Notes under the pieces: model-generated
The model's input: only the letters and a program-made list of their open reading frames with translations
Database searches by the model: none
What the model was told of the DNA's origin: nothing
Source: Calendula officinalis
Lineage: Eukaryota; Streptophyta; Magnoliopsida; Asterales; Asteraceae
Assembly (NCBI GenBank): GCA_963853835.1
Contig: OY970835.1
Coordinates: 31,508,047 to 31,572,046, forward strand
Direction: 5' to 3'
Length of the DNA: 64,000 bases
Part shown: positions 9,213-20,113 of the stretch, one piece after another
Numbering within the stretch: the first letter of the stretch is position 1
How the letters are laid out: the number at the start of each line of letters is the position of its first letter
Translations under genes and position numbers: made by a program

Positions 9213-9342
9213 TATAAATAACCGTTTATTTTTACTTCAATTTTTTTTTAACTGTTATTTCTTTCTTTCATTTTCAATTCTCTCTGCGATTAACGATTTC
9301 ACTTTCTATTAGCAAGCAAACTTTTTCAAATCAAAATCACAG
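9213..9342 (+). promoter_or_regulatory. Internal promoter and leader of the inner accessory gene
   Basis: TATAAATA at 9213-9220 lies 130 bp upstream of the ATG at 9343. A pyrimidine-rich leader and an A-rich ATG context follow (CACAGATGGC). The outer element has a TATA box in the equivalent place 135 bp upstream of its accessory ATG, which supports a real internal promoter. Confidence 0.55.
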
Positions 9343-12300
9343 ATGGCGAATTACACTTTTGTTGCTCCAGAAGTTGAATCGGAAATCAAATTCCGAAATG
9401 ATGAAGTGCCCAGGTTTGCGAGGAACAACATCACAGCGAATTTCACTATTCCTCAAGCCTGGGTATGCCAAGAATTCACAAATATTGTGACTTTTATGAA
9501 GCATTGCCCAATTGCTCGTGCACTGACCTTATCTCCTCGAGCAATTTACCCAGAAATGTTATGTGAGTTTTGGTACTCTGCCACACTCGATTCTCCAGAT
9601 ATGATTGCTGGATGGGTAATTAGGGATCAAAGAAGAGCTTTTATTTCTACTGCAATCATTCGTGAAACACTGAGGCTTCCAGCACAAGCTCAGTATGACC
9701 CATTTGTTGATAGATCAGAGGCACGCTCAGTACTGCCATTTTTGGGTCGAAGAGGAACAACAGGAATCATCAAAAGAAACGAATTTGGTCCTATGTGGGG
9801 TATTCTCATTACAACAATTATTCGGTGCATGACTCACAAGACAGGTGCTTTGGATCAAATAAATGAATTTGGGATGCAAATAGTACATGCTCTGTACTAT
9901 GGAAGAAACATTGATTATGCACGACTCATTTTCAATGAATTAGCTACTTTGGTTCGGGCTAACACAAGGGAATGTAATGTCCCTTTCTGCAGATTCTTAT
10001 CACTCATCTTTCAACACTCAATGCCCACACATTCTTATGATGAGTTTCACAGTCCAAGGGTTGATCTTCCTCCTCTTAGTGAGAAGATCTTCTTTTACAG
10101 GCCAAGACAAGCAGAGCCTTTACTGAGCCCTTCTAAGTGGGCCATTGTTCAAGAACATATAAATGATGAAGAAGACATGTCTGATACTGAGTCAGACAAT
10201 GATGATGATGATGATAATGATGATAATAGTGGCAATGGAGCCCAGGCTGGTCAAGATATTGAGATGCAGGATGTTCCACAAGTTCAAGAACCAACTCAAC
10301 AACATATCTCTCCACCTGCACAGGACCCTGAGGTTCCTCATATAGAAACAATTTTTGATATTGAGTCCTCAGAAGACACACCACTGGTCCTCCAAAGAAG
10401 AAGAAGACATCTTTCCCCTGTTATTATGGGAAACTTATCATCTGAGGAGGTGCAGCCTGCAAATGTTCCATCATTAACTGCATCTCTTCAAGCCCAAAGC
10501 CTAGTTGCAGCCACCGCTGACCTTCCAGGTCCAGAACTAGTCCAAACTGCTCAACTAATTGAGGAACCTCATGTTCCTCTTGATGTGGAGATTCAATATG
10601 CACAAACTACACTGGAAGGTGCTCAGCATGACAGAGAGGTCGGTATTGAAGATGTTGGTGCTGCACATCAACAAACACATGATCCTGCACCGACCTCTGC
10701 AGACGCTAGAAGGGAATCTGACAGAGTCTCAGGTATGAATTTCTAAAAAGCCCTTAAATTTATATATATATATATATTTCATTCCCAAATAGAGACTAAG
10801 TATTGGCCAGTACCAACTCAATACTGACCAAAGTCTCAAATGATCTTTCAAATATATATCCTTTTATGGCCAACATAGCTAGCCCACTGCTGCTATGCAA
10901 AATTCATATACTGAGCACACAAAATTGATCATTGTCAGTCTACAGTTGTCTCAACATTTAAAGAGACAATGGTGGTTGATGTCATACTGACACCCACTGG
11001 TGCTGCTTGAATTATGTCCAACTTATTTTTGAGTTGGGTAGCATCATTCAAGAAATGATCACAAACCCTTAAGCCACAAAATCCAAAAACTTTCCATGGG
11101 GTTTAGCCACATTTCTGTTATCACTCTAATACCGAGTGATAAACATTGAAAATAACTAGAAGCACATCCCAGGCTTCGAATTCCCAAACCCAAACCTTTT
11201 AGTAAATGTGACTTATCCTATACTGAGCTACTTAAATTTACACACTCACTTTTACTAAAACCTTCTTACACATGCTATGCAAAAGTCCATAATATTTCAT
11301 CATAAACCAGATGAAATACAGACTTCACAAACTCTGTTTATATGATTATAGAATTAAACAACACCACAATTCTATTTGATAAACCTTTCTTTTAACCAGT
11401 TTTTTTTTTGTTTCTTTAGCACCATCTGTGCAGGGCATTCAGGCATCACAGGCTGCAAGAGACCAAGTGACTCTGCAAGCAATCATGCAGCAAATTCTGG
11501 CCATCCAACATACTCAAAGTATAATACTAGCCAGAATGGACAAGATGAGTGGTGATATTGACTCAATAAAACAGTCAGTCTCACTACTTCAACAACCACA
11601 TCAGCAACCACAAACTCCACTATTTTCACATGGTGACCACAATGAAGAAGGAGAAGGAGATGCTGGTGATACTGATGCTGCAACTGAGCCCATGCCCTCC
11701 CCTACTCTTGAACAACCAGAAGGGGACATGGGTGGTGATACTGATCCTCTTCCCTCCTCATCCAATGATAACAAAAAGGGGGAGAAGAGACAAAGAGATA
11801 CTGAGGTTGATCAAATTGAGCCATCTGCTCAGGGGGAGAAAAGAAGAAGATTGAATGAAGATCAACCTCCACAACAACAACAACAACAACAACATCAGCA
11901 AAGCCCTCATACTGAGCCACTTCGCATTCAGTATGAGAGAAGAAGACAAAGAACTAGGTCAGCATTACAAGTTCAAGAACCACTTGAGCCATCTGCTCAG
12001 GGGGAGATTCATACTGACCAACCACAGCAAGCTGATACTGAGCCATCTGCTCAAGAAGAAAATAATTTGTAAATTGTGGTCTACAGGCCTTTCATCTGGC
12101 CTATTGCTGATGATGAAAATGAGGAACATCCAGTGGCATCAGAAGATTTTTTAAACTTTGCACTGGATGAAGCAAATAAAGAAACCTCTTCATCATCATT
12201 CTCAGATGATGAAGAGCATACAAGAAAACCTATCTCACCTCAAGCTGAAGGACCCTCTAGATTTCCTAGAAGACTAATAACCAGAAGAATGACAAATGTG

Positions 12301-13251
12301 GTTATGTCCTCAGAATCTAGTGAAGAACAAGATCCAGCTCCTCTGATCTCAAGACCTAGGAGATCTACTCAGTTTACTAAGGAAAAGAGTGATGCTGAGG
12401 ATGAGATTGAGGCCCAAGAATTCTTCCCTGTTAAGGAAGAACCTGAATCTGAGCCTGAAGATGTTCCAAGAAAATCTCATACTGTAAAAAGATCTGGAGA
12501 TGAATTACTTGAACAGTATTGGAACATTGTGGCACAAAGAACAAGATATAGGGAAACAAGGATGGGTATGCTGAGGAATAAAGCATTTCTAACTGTAAGA
12601 GACATATACTGGCTAAATGAATTTGTCAACAAAATAAAGGTCAAAACTGTTGATAAATCAATTGTTGCAACTTGTACTGGGCCAGTCAGTCCTCCAATGA
12701 AGTTTTTCCTCCATGACATCCAAAATATGGGACTTCAAGATTGGATAAAGATTGCTAGACTGATAAAGGAGATGCCCTCAAGATCCTCTGAAGCCCAAGT
12801 GATGATGGATGAAATCTGGGCTGTATCTGCTATATGCTATGAAAAATGCATTCTTTATGTAGCAGAATACAGGGCACTCAGTGTGATGACTGAAGCTATG
12901 AAGAACAACAAACCTGAGTGCCTTAATACTTTCAGAATAACTCCCACATATACTGTTCCCTCTAATCTTATCTTTCAGGATCAAAAGAGTACCATATATC
13001 CAACATCTGGATATATGTATACTGACTCAGATGACAGGGAGTGCTTCATTAATGAAGCAGATTTGGCAACAGCTCCTATCAGCCATTTGGTGGGTCTTAA
13101 ATGGATGATAACCAAGAGAGAAGATGCTTGGTTTAGAAAGAAGATAGTTGCTGTACTAAACAACAGGCAAGATGAACTGAAGAAAAGAGAAGAGTTCATC
13201 CATGTGAAGAAAGAAGTCTTCTACGAATTTGAATCGATCAACAAAGACTAA
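9343..13251 (+). CDS. Inner element accessory gene (post-pol ORF), two exons with one internal stop
   Basis: A gene of unknown function in the env-like position after pol. Exon 1 is 9343-10732. The intron is 10733-11419: donor TCAG|GTATGA, acceptor TTTTGTTTCTTTAG, phase 1. Exon 2 is 11420-13251 and stays in frame across the junction. A single TAA at 12070-12072 interrupts exon 2, and the same frame continues to 13251. The N-terminal domain (about residues 1-270) is globular, with FTNIVTFMKHCPIARALTLS and IRETLRLPAQ. An acidic D/N run, Gln/Pro-rich and coiled-coil sequence, basic KRRR patches and a C-terminal globular domain (12480-13250) follow. I see no signal peptide or membrane segment, so an envelope role looks unlikely. 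Basic patches next to acidic low-complexity sequence would suit a nuclear or nucleic-acid-binding protein. That is inference. Confidence 0.7.
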
Positions 13252-13310
13252 AGAAGAAGACTTTGCAGCCTGTAGCTTATTTTTTTGTAATTGTTTTGTT
13301 ATCATTAGAT

Positions 13311-13317
13311 AGGGGGA
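13311..13317 (+). promoter_or_regulatory. Polypurine tract of the inner element
   Basis: AGGGGGA directly before the 3' LTR primes plus-strand cDNA synthesis. The outer element has the same run at 17238-17244 before its own 3' LTR. Confidence 0.9.
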
Positions 13318-13320
13318 GAT

Positions 13321-13829
13321 TGTTAAGGCAAAAAGCCTTACCCCTTTGGATCTTAAGATAACAAAACAACCTAGACTAGCTTAGATTAAAATGTAGAATA
13401 AAATGGCTAAGTCTAGGTCTGATACTGAGTGGTCAGTATTACAACTCAGTATCAGAGCTCAGTATCAGATAGTGATACTGAGTACAAGGACTGAGTAGAA
13501 GGACTGAGCTTCAATCTGTATTGTAACGGACTAAGATCAAATCCCTTGATCTTAGTCATTTCCTTAGATCAGTCCTTCGGTTACTCCTTTGCCCATTATG
13601 TAAGATCTCTATATCATTATAAATAGAGATCATCTTGCAAAGGAGTACTTACCAATTTACTTTACACATTCACATCTTTTGTAATTGATCAGTGGTCTTG
13701 TTATTCCGCAACAAGCCACACTTAGTGGATTTATACATTGAATATATTCTTGTGTTATCACTCTAATATTTCTCTAAGTATAATAATCTATCAATTAACA
13801 TTATAAACCAGGGTTGTTGTGACCTAACA
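13321..13829 (+). repeat. 3' LTR of the inner element
   Basis: It matches 2353-2861 over all 509 bp with six substitutions that I can find and no gaps. One of these gives TATAAATA (13618-13625) where the 5' LTR has TATAAACA. It is followed by the right copy of the CAAAC duplication at 13830-13834. Confidence 0.95.
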
Positions 13830-13834
13830 CAAAC
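13830..13834. repeat. Target site duplication, right copy (CAAAC)
   Basis: Second copy of the 5 bp flank seen at 2348-2352. The outer accessory frame resumes with the next base. Confidence 0.95.
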
Positions 13835-16800
13835 CGATCTTAAATACTCAGAGTTCCATAATATGTGTGCGTTTTTACGCAATCCAGACGGTACTAAAGA
13901 CTTTCGACCAATAGTGCAATTCTTAAAGAACTCATACATTAAGTTCGCGTTAACTGTGAAACCGAAAGCCTATCAACAGCACTTGGTGGATTTCTGGACC
14001 AATGCTGAAAGAACAGAAGGTGCAACTGTACCAATGATAAAATCATCGGTGGATGGAAAGATGATCACAATCACTGAGCAGTCCATTCGACACCATCTAC
14101 AACTACACGATGATACAGGTATGTTTACCCTTCCTAAAGAATTCATTGCTGAAACTTTAAATAAAATGGGTTATGACGGAAGACTTAATATAGTAACTTT
14201 TCAAAAGGGTCTTCTCTCCCCACAATGGAAATTTTTAGTACATACTATTCAACACTGTAGTTCTCCAAAACGAAGTACTTGGAATGAGTTTAATAAGGCA
14301 ATAGCCTCTGCTGTTGTTTGTTTATGCACAGACCAAGTATTTAATTTTTCATACATGATTTTTGAAGGTATGTTGGGAAATCTTAGTTCCACAAAGTTTT
14401 TAATGTATCCCAGATTTCTCCAACATATCATAAACATTGAATTGCAAAACTTGTCAACTCCCAAAAACATTTTTATCATTCCAGAGTTGAACAAGAAAGT
14501 TTTCTCTAATATGAGAAAACAATTTAAATTTTCGGGCAAGGAAAACCCTCTGTTTCCTAATATGATCAAAGATCAAACACTTATTGGAGAGGGTTCAATA
14601 ATAGATACAACCCAAATTGAACCTCAACCCACTCCATCACCCCCAAATACAGCCCAAACACCACCCCAAACAGTCACTCAATCACCCACAAATATAGAAG
14701 TCCTGAATGTGTCCTAGGAACTTGAAATAAATCCTCAGAGTGCTACTCTTCACTCTGTGGAAGACCTGCCCAATGTCACCCAAAATATATCCACAATCTA
14801 TATAAGAAAGAAAACATCTTTAAAGGACACCAGGGGACAAATCGAGTCACACCCCAGGCTCAAAGAGTTGTCCTCCAAGGAGGAGAGAGGACATGAGGCG
14901 AGGGCTTTCACTACTGATGCCCCAAAGGTGGGTGCACAGGACAGTGAAAACATCTCTAAGACCCAGACCTCGGCAACTTTAAGTGATGACTCTTTTGAGG
15001 AATTACTTAAAGGACCCCGGTGCCAAGAAACCACAAGGGGGGCATCTCTGCTTCTTCTAGGAAGAAGAGAATGTCTAAAAGACCCAATGAATCACCAAGA
15101 AGTGATGAGGGCAGATCTGTGGAATTGATGGATAGGATGAAAAACCTTAAAGCCAATGTACCTGTTAGTGAGCCCGATGATCTTGCTAGATGGAGTGAGG
15201 GCAGTATTAAAACCAAACAATTGACGGATAAAGTGGATTCTCTTGAATCTACTGTACAAGATTGCCTTAAGTATCTCACAAATCAGGGAAAAACCATTGC
15301 AGTGATGAAAAGACATGTTAATACCATCAACAAAAGAATGAGACTATATGAACACAGGCTTCATCAACAAACTAAAATTATCAGAAGATTGAAAAAGAAG
15401 GTTGATGATAGTGAGGCTCCTCCAGTTGAGCTCACTAAGGGGGAGAAGGATAACATTCAAACAATGATTGATGAATCAATTGCAGCAGCAGCATCCTCTC
15501 TCCTAAATCTAAAAGAAACTGAAGTTGATGAAGGCCAAGAAAATGTTGAAGGCCCAGAAAACATGGATACTACTGATGTGCCTGCTACTGAGGAACATAC
15601 AGAAATACCAGTAGTAACTCCTACTACTGATATAATAGCAGTAGTAAGTAAAGAAGAGGAAGTAAAAGCAACAAATACTACTGATGCCCTATCAGTAGTA
15701 ACTCCTGAAGTCCCACCAGTAGTAAATACTTTGGTTACTACTGAAGAGGAAGAATTGCAACTTCCTGAGCTAATTGAAAGAGAAAAACATGTCATCATCT
15801 CCAAACCACCAACACCTGATTAACCACTTATCATACCTGACATTGATGATAATGTGAATTGGTTTGAGGTAGATGAATGTACACTTTGCAACTTAAACTG
15901 TTTTATCCAAAACTACTACTTACTGGTATCCCTGATATGAAATACATTCCACCTCCACCATCTGTTCACATTGGAAAAGGAAAAGAAGTATATGATGATG
16001 ATTATCCAAACAGAGCATTAGGTCACCACATGGTGAACAAAATAAATCATGTCAGAAAAGAAAAGCAATCTAGATGGAGAATAAAACATAGAAAATTCTT
16101 GGAGAAAGTGGAGATGTATCAAGCACTTGAGGAAAATAAAAGGAAGGTTCAAAGTGCAATTCCTGCTCAAATACCTGTTCAAACAGAGGACATTCAGATA
16201 GAAGCTCAAAAGGCAGAATTCAAAAGGCTCAGAAAAGCTGAAGAAGAACATATTCAATGCCTTGAATATTTGGTCTCTGAATGCAAGAAAACTAAAAGTG
16301 AATTAACTGATGATGTGTTTGAACAGAAGGCCGATGTGATTGAGTATTTGAAAACAAAAGGGCATAGTGCAAAGTCATTTGGAAGAATGAAGATGATGAC
16401 TATAATTGAAAAATATTGCACTGCCAAGAAGAAGGATTTGGCTGAACAAGAAGAAAAAGAAGCAAAGAAATCTAAAGCCAAAGCCTTAATCCCAATCAGT
16501 CCAACATTAATCAAAGCTGGTAGTGTATCAACTACTGGTGATACCTCAACTCCCCAATCAAAGAAAAGAAAACCTGTTGATCAAGAACAAAGCTCTAAAA
16601 AGAAATCAAAAACACAAATTGTACCTGTTCTTGAAATGCCCATTGCTCCCTTGCAGAACAATCCAATCATCAATTGAAGGGTTATGTAGAACAATGTGAT
16701 AGAAATTATAAGGGAAGATAAAATTGTGCAGAGATTTACTGGATGGTTACCTTTGATCATGTCCTGTTCAAGAAGTGATGTCATTAAACTACTGATCATT

Positions 16801-17247
16801 GGAAAACCAAGAATGACAAAGAAATCATGGAAAGATTCTGGTGCTGGATACTTAACAAAGATGATTGATGCTGCTTTCTATCCAGACAACTATCCAGAAC
16901 AGTTTACAGATCCAGGAAATGTCTATGCTTGGAATGTGATTCCAACTGCACAACTGTACTTCTTTGAAAAATCTGGCAAAGTCTGTGAGCTATATTTGTA
17001 TGAAAAAAAATATATATCCTCATTCTGAGAAGACTATGTACCATATATTCACAAACACAATGATGAAACCTTATGATGCTGTTATGTTCCAAAACAAATT
17101 AAACTATTTCACAAAGAGGAACAGCAAATACATCATTGAGCAAAGAAGACTACAGAATCAAAGAACCCTTGAGAAAAGAAGAAGGGAACAAGAAGAACAA
17201 GAGAAACTTAGTTGATTGAAAGATAATCAATAAGTTTAGGGGGAGAT

Positions 17248-17863
17248 TGTTGGGACAAAATCACAGATCAACTTGATACTGATGCTGCAGTTAGTACTGA
17301 TCATACTTAGTACTGATGGGGCAGAAACATATTACTGATGAAGTTGATACTGATATTTTCTATAACTTAGTTACTACTGATCAAGCTTATTAAAGACACT
17401 ACTGATTAATAGTAGTTACTACTGACGATGGATCTAGACTTACTACTGATCACCAAAGTTACTACTGACGTTACTTATTTACTACTGGTGATTGCAGAAT
17501 ACTACTGATGAGCTTATATGGAACATATCGAGTCCGAGATCTTCGTAGAGATAGTTATAGCATGTAAATCAATGTATATCTATAGAATTCGAATGTAAAT
17601 CAAGTACTAGAATAACTAGGGTAAATAGTTTAGCTTCAAGGACTATTATAAATAGTTCCTTACGAATTGTAAACGTACGTGTGTATTGTTAACTCGATAA
17701 TATACATTGAAGCTTTTTGTGAAACTGTGTTCTTAATATTTTCGTTTATTATTTACAGTTCATTGTTCTTAATATATTGATATAGTGTTGATCCGCTGCA
17801 ACTTCTATAATCAATTAGATCTAAGGTGTTTATTAACTTATTCATAGTTAATCGATCCTGACA
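17248..17863 (+). repeat. 3' LTR of the outer copia element
   Basis: It begins TGTTGGGA directly after the polypurine run TTTAGGGGGAGAT and ends TCCTGACA, an imperfect inverted match to the start, giving 616 bp. It contains many TACTGAT and TACTACTGAT motifs between 17270 and 17510 and ends with an AT-rich leader-like part. The paired 5' LTR is left of the window, so the target duplication (expected CATAT, 17864-17868) cannot be confirmed here. Confidence 0.8.
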
Positions 17864-17884
17864 CATATTCAATTACATTGGATA

Positions 17885-18949
17885 CTAGCTTATAACCCGT
17901 GATAAATCACGAGTGGCTTATAAAAATTATCATAATATTTTACTTTCTTATGAATACTTGATTACTTGAAGATAAGGTTTACTGCTTAGTAATAATTAAG
18001 AAAGCAAAATTTACATAAAACAAGTAGATATGATACTCTTTGTATCATGTAATATAGACAACGCAAGTTGGTATTAGACTTTTAAGATTGATGATTGTTT
18101 TTGAAATTTAGGGGGGAAATACAACAAAAAATGAAAGTTGGTATTAGACTCGCAACAAAAGTTGATGTATTTATTGCATTTAAAGGATTAGTTGGACTGA
18201 CTTTGACTTGAAGTCAAAATATTTATTACATCACCCGTTGGCAAGTGAAAATATAAATAATTTTAACAAAATAATATAATTCTTTTGGGTCATAAGAGCC
18301 AAGCTCAGTGCGACACACAACCATGAATGCACAACTTACAAATCATCATAGCATGAAGAGTTTTATTTAAATTTCTTATTAGAGTAATGACTGCAAGCAA
18401 ACCACAGGATAAAACCCCTAAACCCAAACCTGGTAAATGTGTTGCACCAGCAACAGCAATATTAACATGTATGCCAATGTTGTCATTAATCATAATTTTA
18501 AGCAAACAACAAACTTGGATATGAAAAATAAAATTAACCTGTAGCGGAAGAAGTTTAGTATTGGTCCTTGGATTGGCGGAGATTGTGGAATTGGCATCTA
18601 CAGTAGCAGCAACATATATACAACTTCCCATTTTTTATGCATCCATCAAATTACAATGTGAAATGAAAATCTAAAGAGATGTACAACAATCACGTAATTT
18701 ATTGACAAAATAAAACACAAATGGAAGTAACCGTTTAGAGGATGCAAGAATTGAAAGAGGAATGAAGAATGTGGACAGTGAGACGAGGAGAGAAACTGTA
18801 TATGTCATGGGCTGAAAATCAGGGAACTTAAAACTGTACAATAGTTGGACGAAAATTGCCAGTATGACTCATTATTAGTCAGCAATGACATGGATTTTAG
18901 ATAGAAATGGATTCAAAATCCTTTGATTTGGATTTTATATATAGATAGA
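17885..18949 (-). mobile_element. Non-autonomous Helitron A
   Basis: Read on the minus strand, the 3' end is a hairpin (TCGTGATTTATCACGGGT) followed by TTATAAGCTAG, then the host T, as expected for a CTRR end inserted at AT. The 5' TC end is probably within 18945-18953 (TCTATCTATATATAAAATCC on the minus strand). The element is about 1.07 kb and has no Rep/helicase. A 108-codon minus frame (18305-18631) starts with an exon-like piece that ends at CTACAG|GTTAAT, possibly a captured exon. I do not recognise its product. Confidence 0.65.
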
Positions 18950-20092
18950 TAGATTGTAAAAGTTTGTTGTATAATAGATAACTAGGTTATGACCCGTGAA
19001 AATCACGGGCTGTCAATAATTTAACTTGTATATAATTTTGTTGTCCTACATAATTTATCGTTAATCACATAAATATTACATGTAGAATAAGAAATGTGTG
19101 ATGCCTTTAAACCGAAAACATTTTCATTGATTCTTACAATTATATTAACTTTGTAAAATTTAAGGATACTTTGATTGAAAAATGACAAACGTAGAATAAG
19201 AAATTAAAAAGAAAAAGACAATCAATCTAAACATTAATAAGTAAATGTTAAAACGTGATAGAAACGATTTCTTTAACAAAATAGCGAATACAAAACAATC
19301 TATAGAAGAAACTAAGAAAACTTAAAATAAATTTTGGAACACTTCCTTGAATACAATATTTGATATTTATTTGTTAAACTACAATTAGATATCTCGTAAG
19401 AGTAAGATGTTTCTCTATCACAATATGTCCACCAGGTATTAGGTGAAATGCTTAAGTTATTTAGGTGGTGTTTGATTTGAACTTAATTGACTTATGTAGA
19501 AATAACTTAATATATTAAGTCCATTAAGGTTTGTTTGTTTTTTGCTTAATATAAAAGGATTGACTTAATACAAAAAGTAATCGAAGTGAGGGTCTCCCTA
19601 TTAAGTCACTACCTTTTCCATTTTTACCCTTCTCTTTCATCCATATAGAATCCATGTATATTTGAATTAATGTCTTTAGTTTTGACGAGATTCCACATCA
19701 TCAATAGTTTTGTGGTTAACATAATTAAATATAATTAAATTAATTAGTATTATTATTTTCTATAAAATATTTTTTTAGTCTATAATTTGGAATTTTCATT
19801 TAGTGTATTTATTTTGCGTTTATCAAACAATCATTTTTTATTAAGTATATATTCTAGATAGAAGGTTAAAAAAAGTAATTTATTGTCATTTAGTTAGTTG
19901 ATTCAGCAGTAAAATCAAACATCATATTATTATTTCTAGACAGGCCTCGTATATCCAGACAAACACTTTATTAAAACAGCAGTTAATAGGGAAAAAAACA
20001 AACAGACCCTTTTATTTCTACTTTCTCTAATTGCAGCAGTTTGTAATAAATGCAGGAAAGGATTAGTGTATTAAATTTTGGATTTTGATTAT

Positions 20093-20113
20093 GACAGCCC
20101 TTAGAGCTGTCAT
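20093..20113. repeat. 21 bp self-palindrome flanked by TA
   Basis: TGACAGCCCTTAGAGCTGTCA is nearly self-complementary and is flanked by TA on both sides. It matches each terminal repeat of the 134 bp MITE at 37315-37448, so it may be the remnant of such an element reduced to one terminus. Confidence 0.55.

Larger units (their letters stand above)
2353..13829 (+). mobile_element. Inner Ty1/copia (Sirevirus-like) LTR retrotransposon, near complete, 11.5 kb
   Basis: The order of parts is 5' LTR 2353-2861, primer binding site 2864-2875, gag 2960-4957, pol 5557-8898, internal promoter, accessory gene 9343-13251, polypurine tract 13311-13317, and 3' LTR 13321-13829. The LTRs begin TGTTA and end TAACA and are the same length (509 bp). 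They differ at six positions with no gaps by my reading, so insertion was recent on an evolutionary scale. CAAAC flanks both sides. Protease before integrase before RT-RNase H identifies Ty1/copia. The large size, long gag and extra gene after pol fit the Sirevirus lineage. The element lies in the same orientation as its host element and splits that element's accessory gene at codon 11. Confidence 0.95.
2321..17218 (+). pseudogene. Outer copia element accessory gene (post-pol ORF), split and decayed
   Basis: The gene starts with an ATG at 2321, is cut after base 2352 by insertion of the inner retrotransposon, and resumes in the same frame at 13835. The N-terminal part (13835-14717) is a helical domain with FLKNSYIKFALTV and VDGKMITITEQSIRHHLQL. 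This is the plant retrotransposon ORF often mislabelled as a synaptobrevin/longin-like protein in composite genomes. A TAG at 14715-14717 interrupts it, but the same frame stays open to 15128. The frame then shifts near 15020-15060, and frame 2 runs to 15823 with coiled-coil and acidic sequence. Another shift leads to 15877-16677, which is Lys/Glu-rich coiled coil with a KKRK basic patch. After stops near 16675-16690 a C-terminal domain follows (16696-17028). A run of eight A near 17003 shifts the frame to a charged tail ending at 17218. The role of the intact protein is unknown. Confidence 0.75.

Noticed and set aside
10133..10384. Minus-strand frame rich in His and Tyr
   Set aside because: It is the antisense of the GATGATGAT run coding the acidic Asp stretch of the inner accessory gene. 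No start context or homology.
9343..13251. Envelope glycoprotein for the inner accessory gene
   Set aside because: No signal peptide, no transmembrane segment and no furin-like site. The position after pol alone is not evidence for an envelope.
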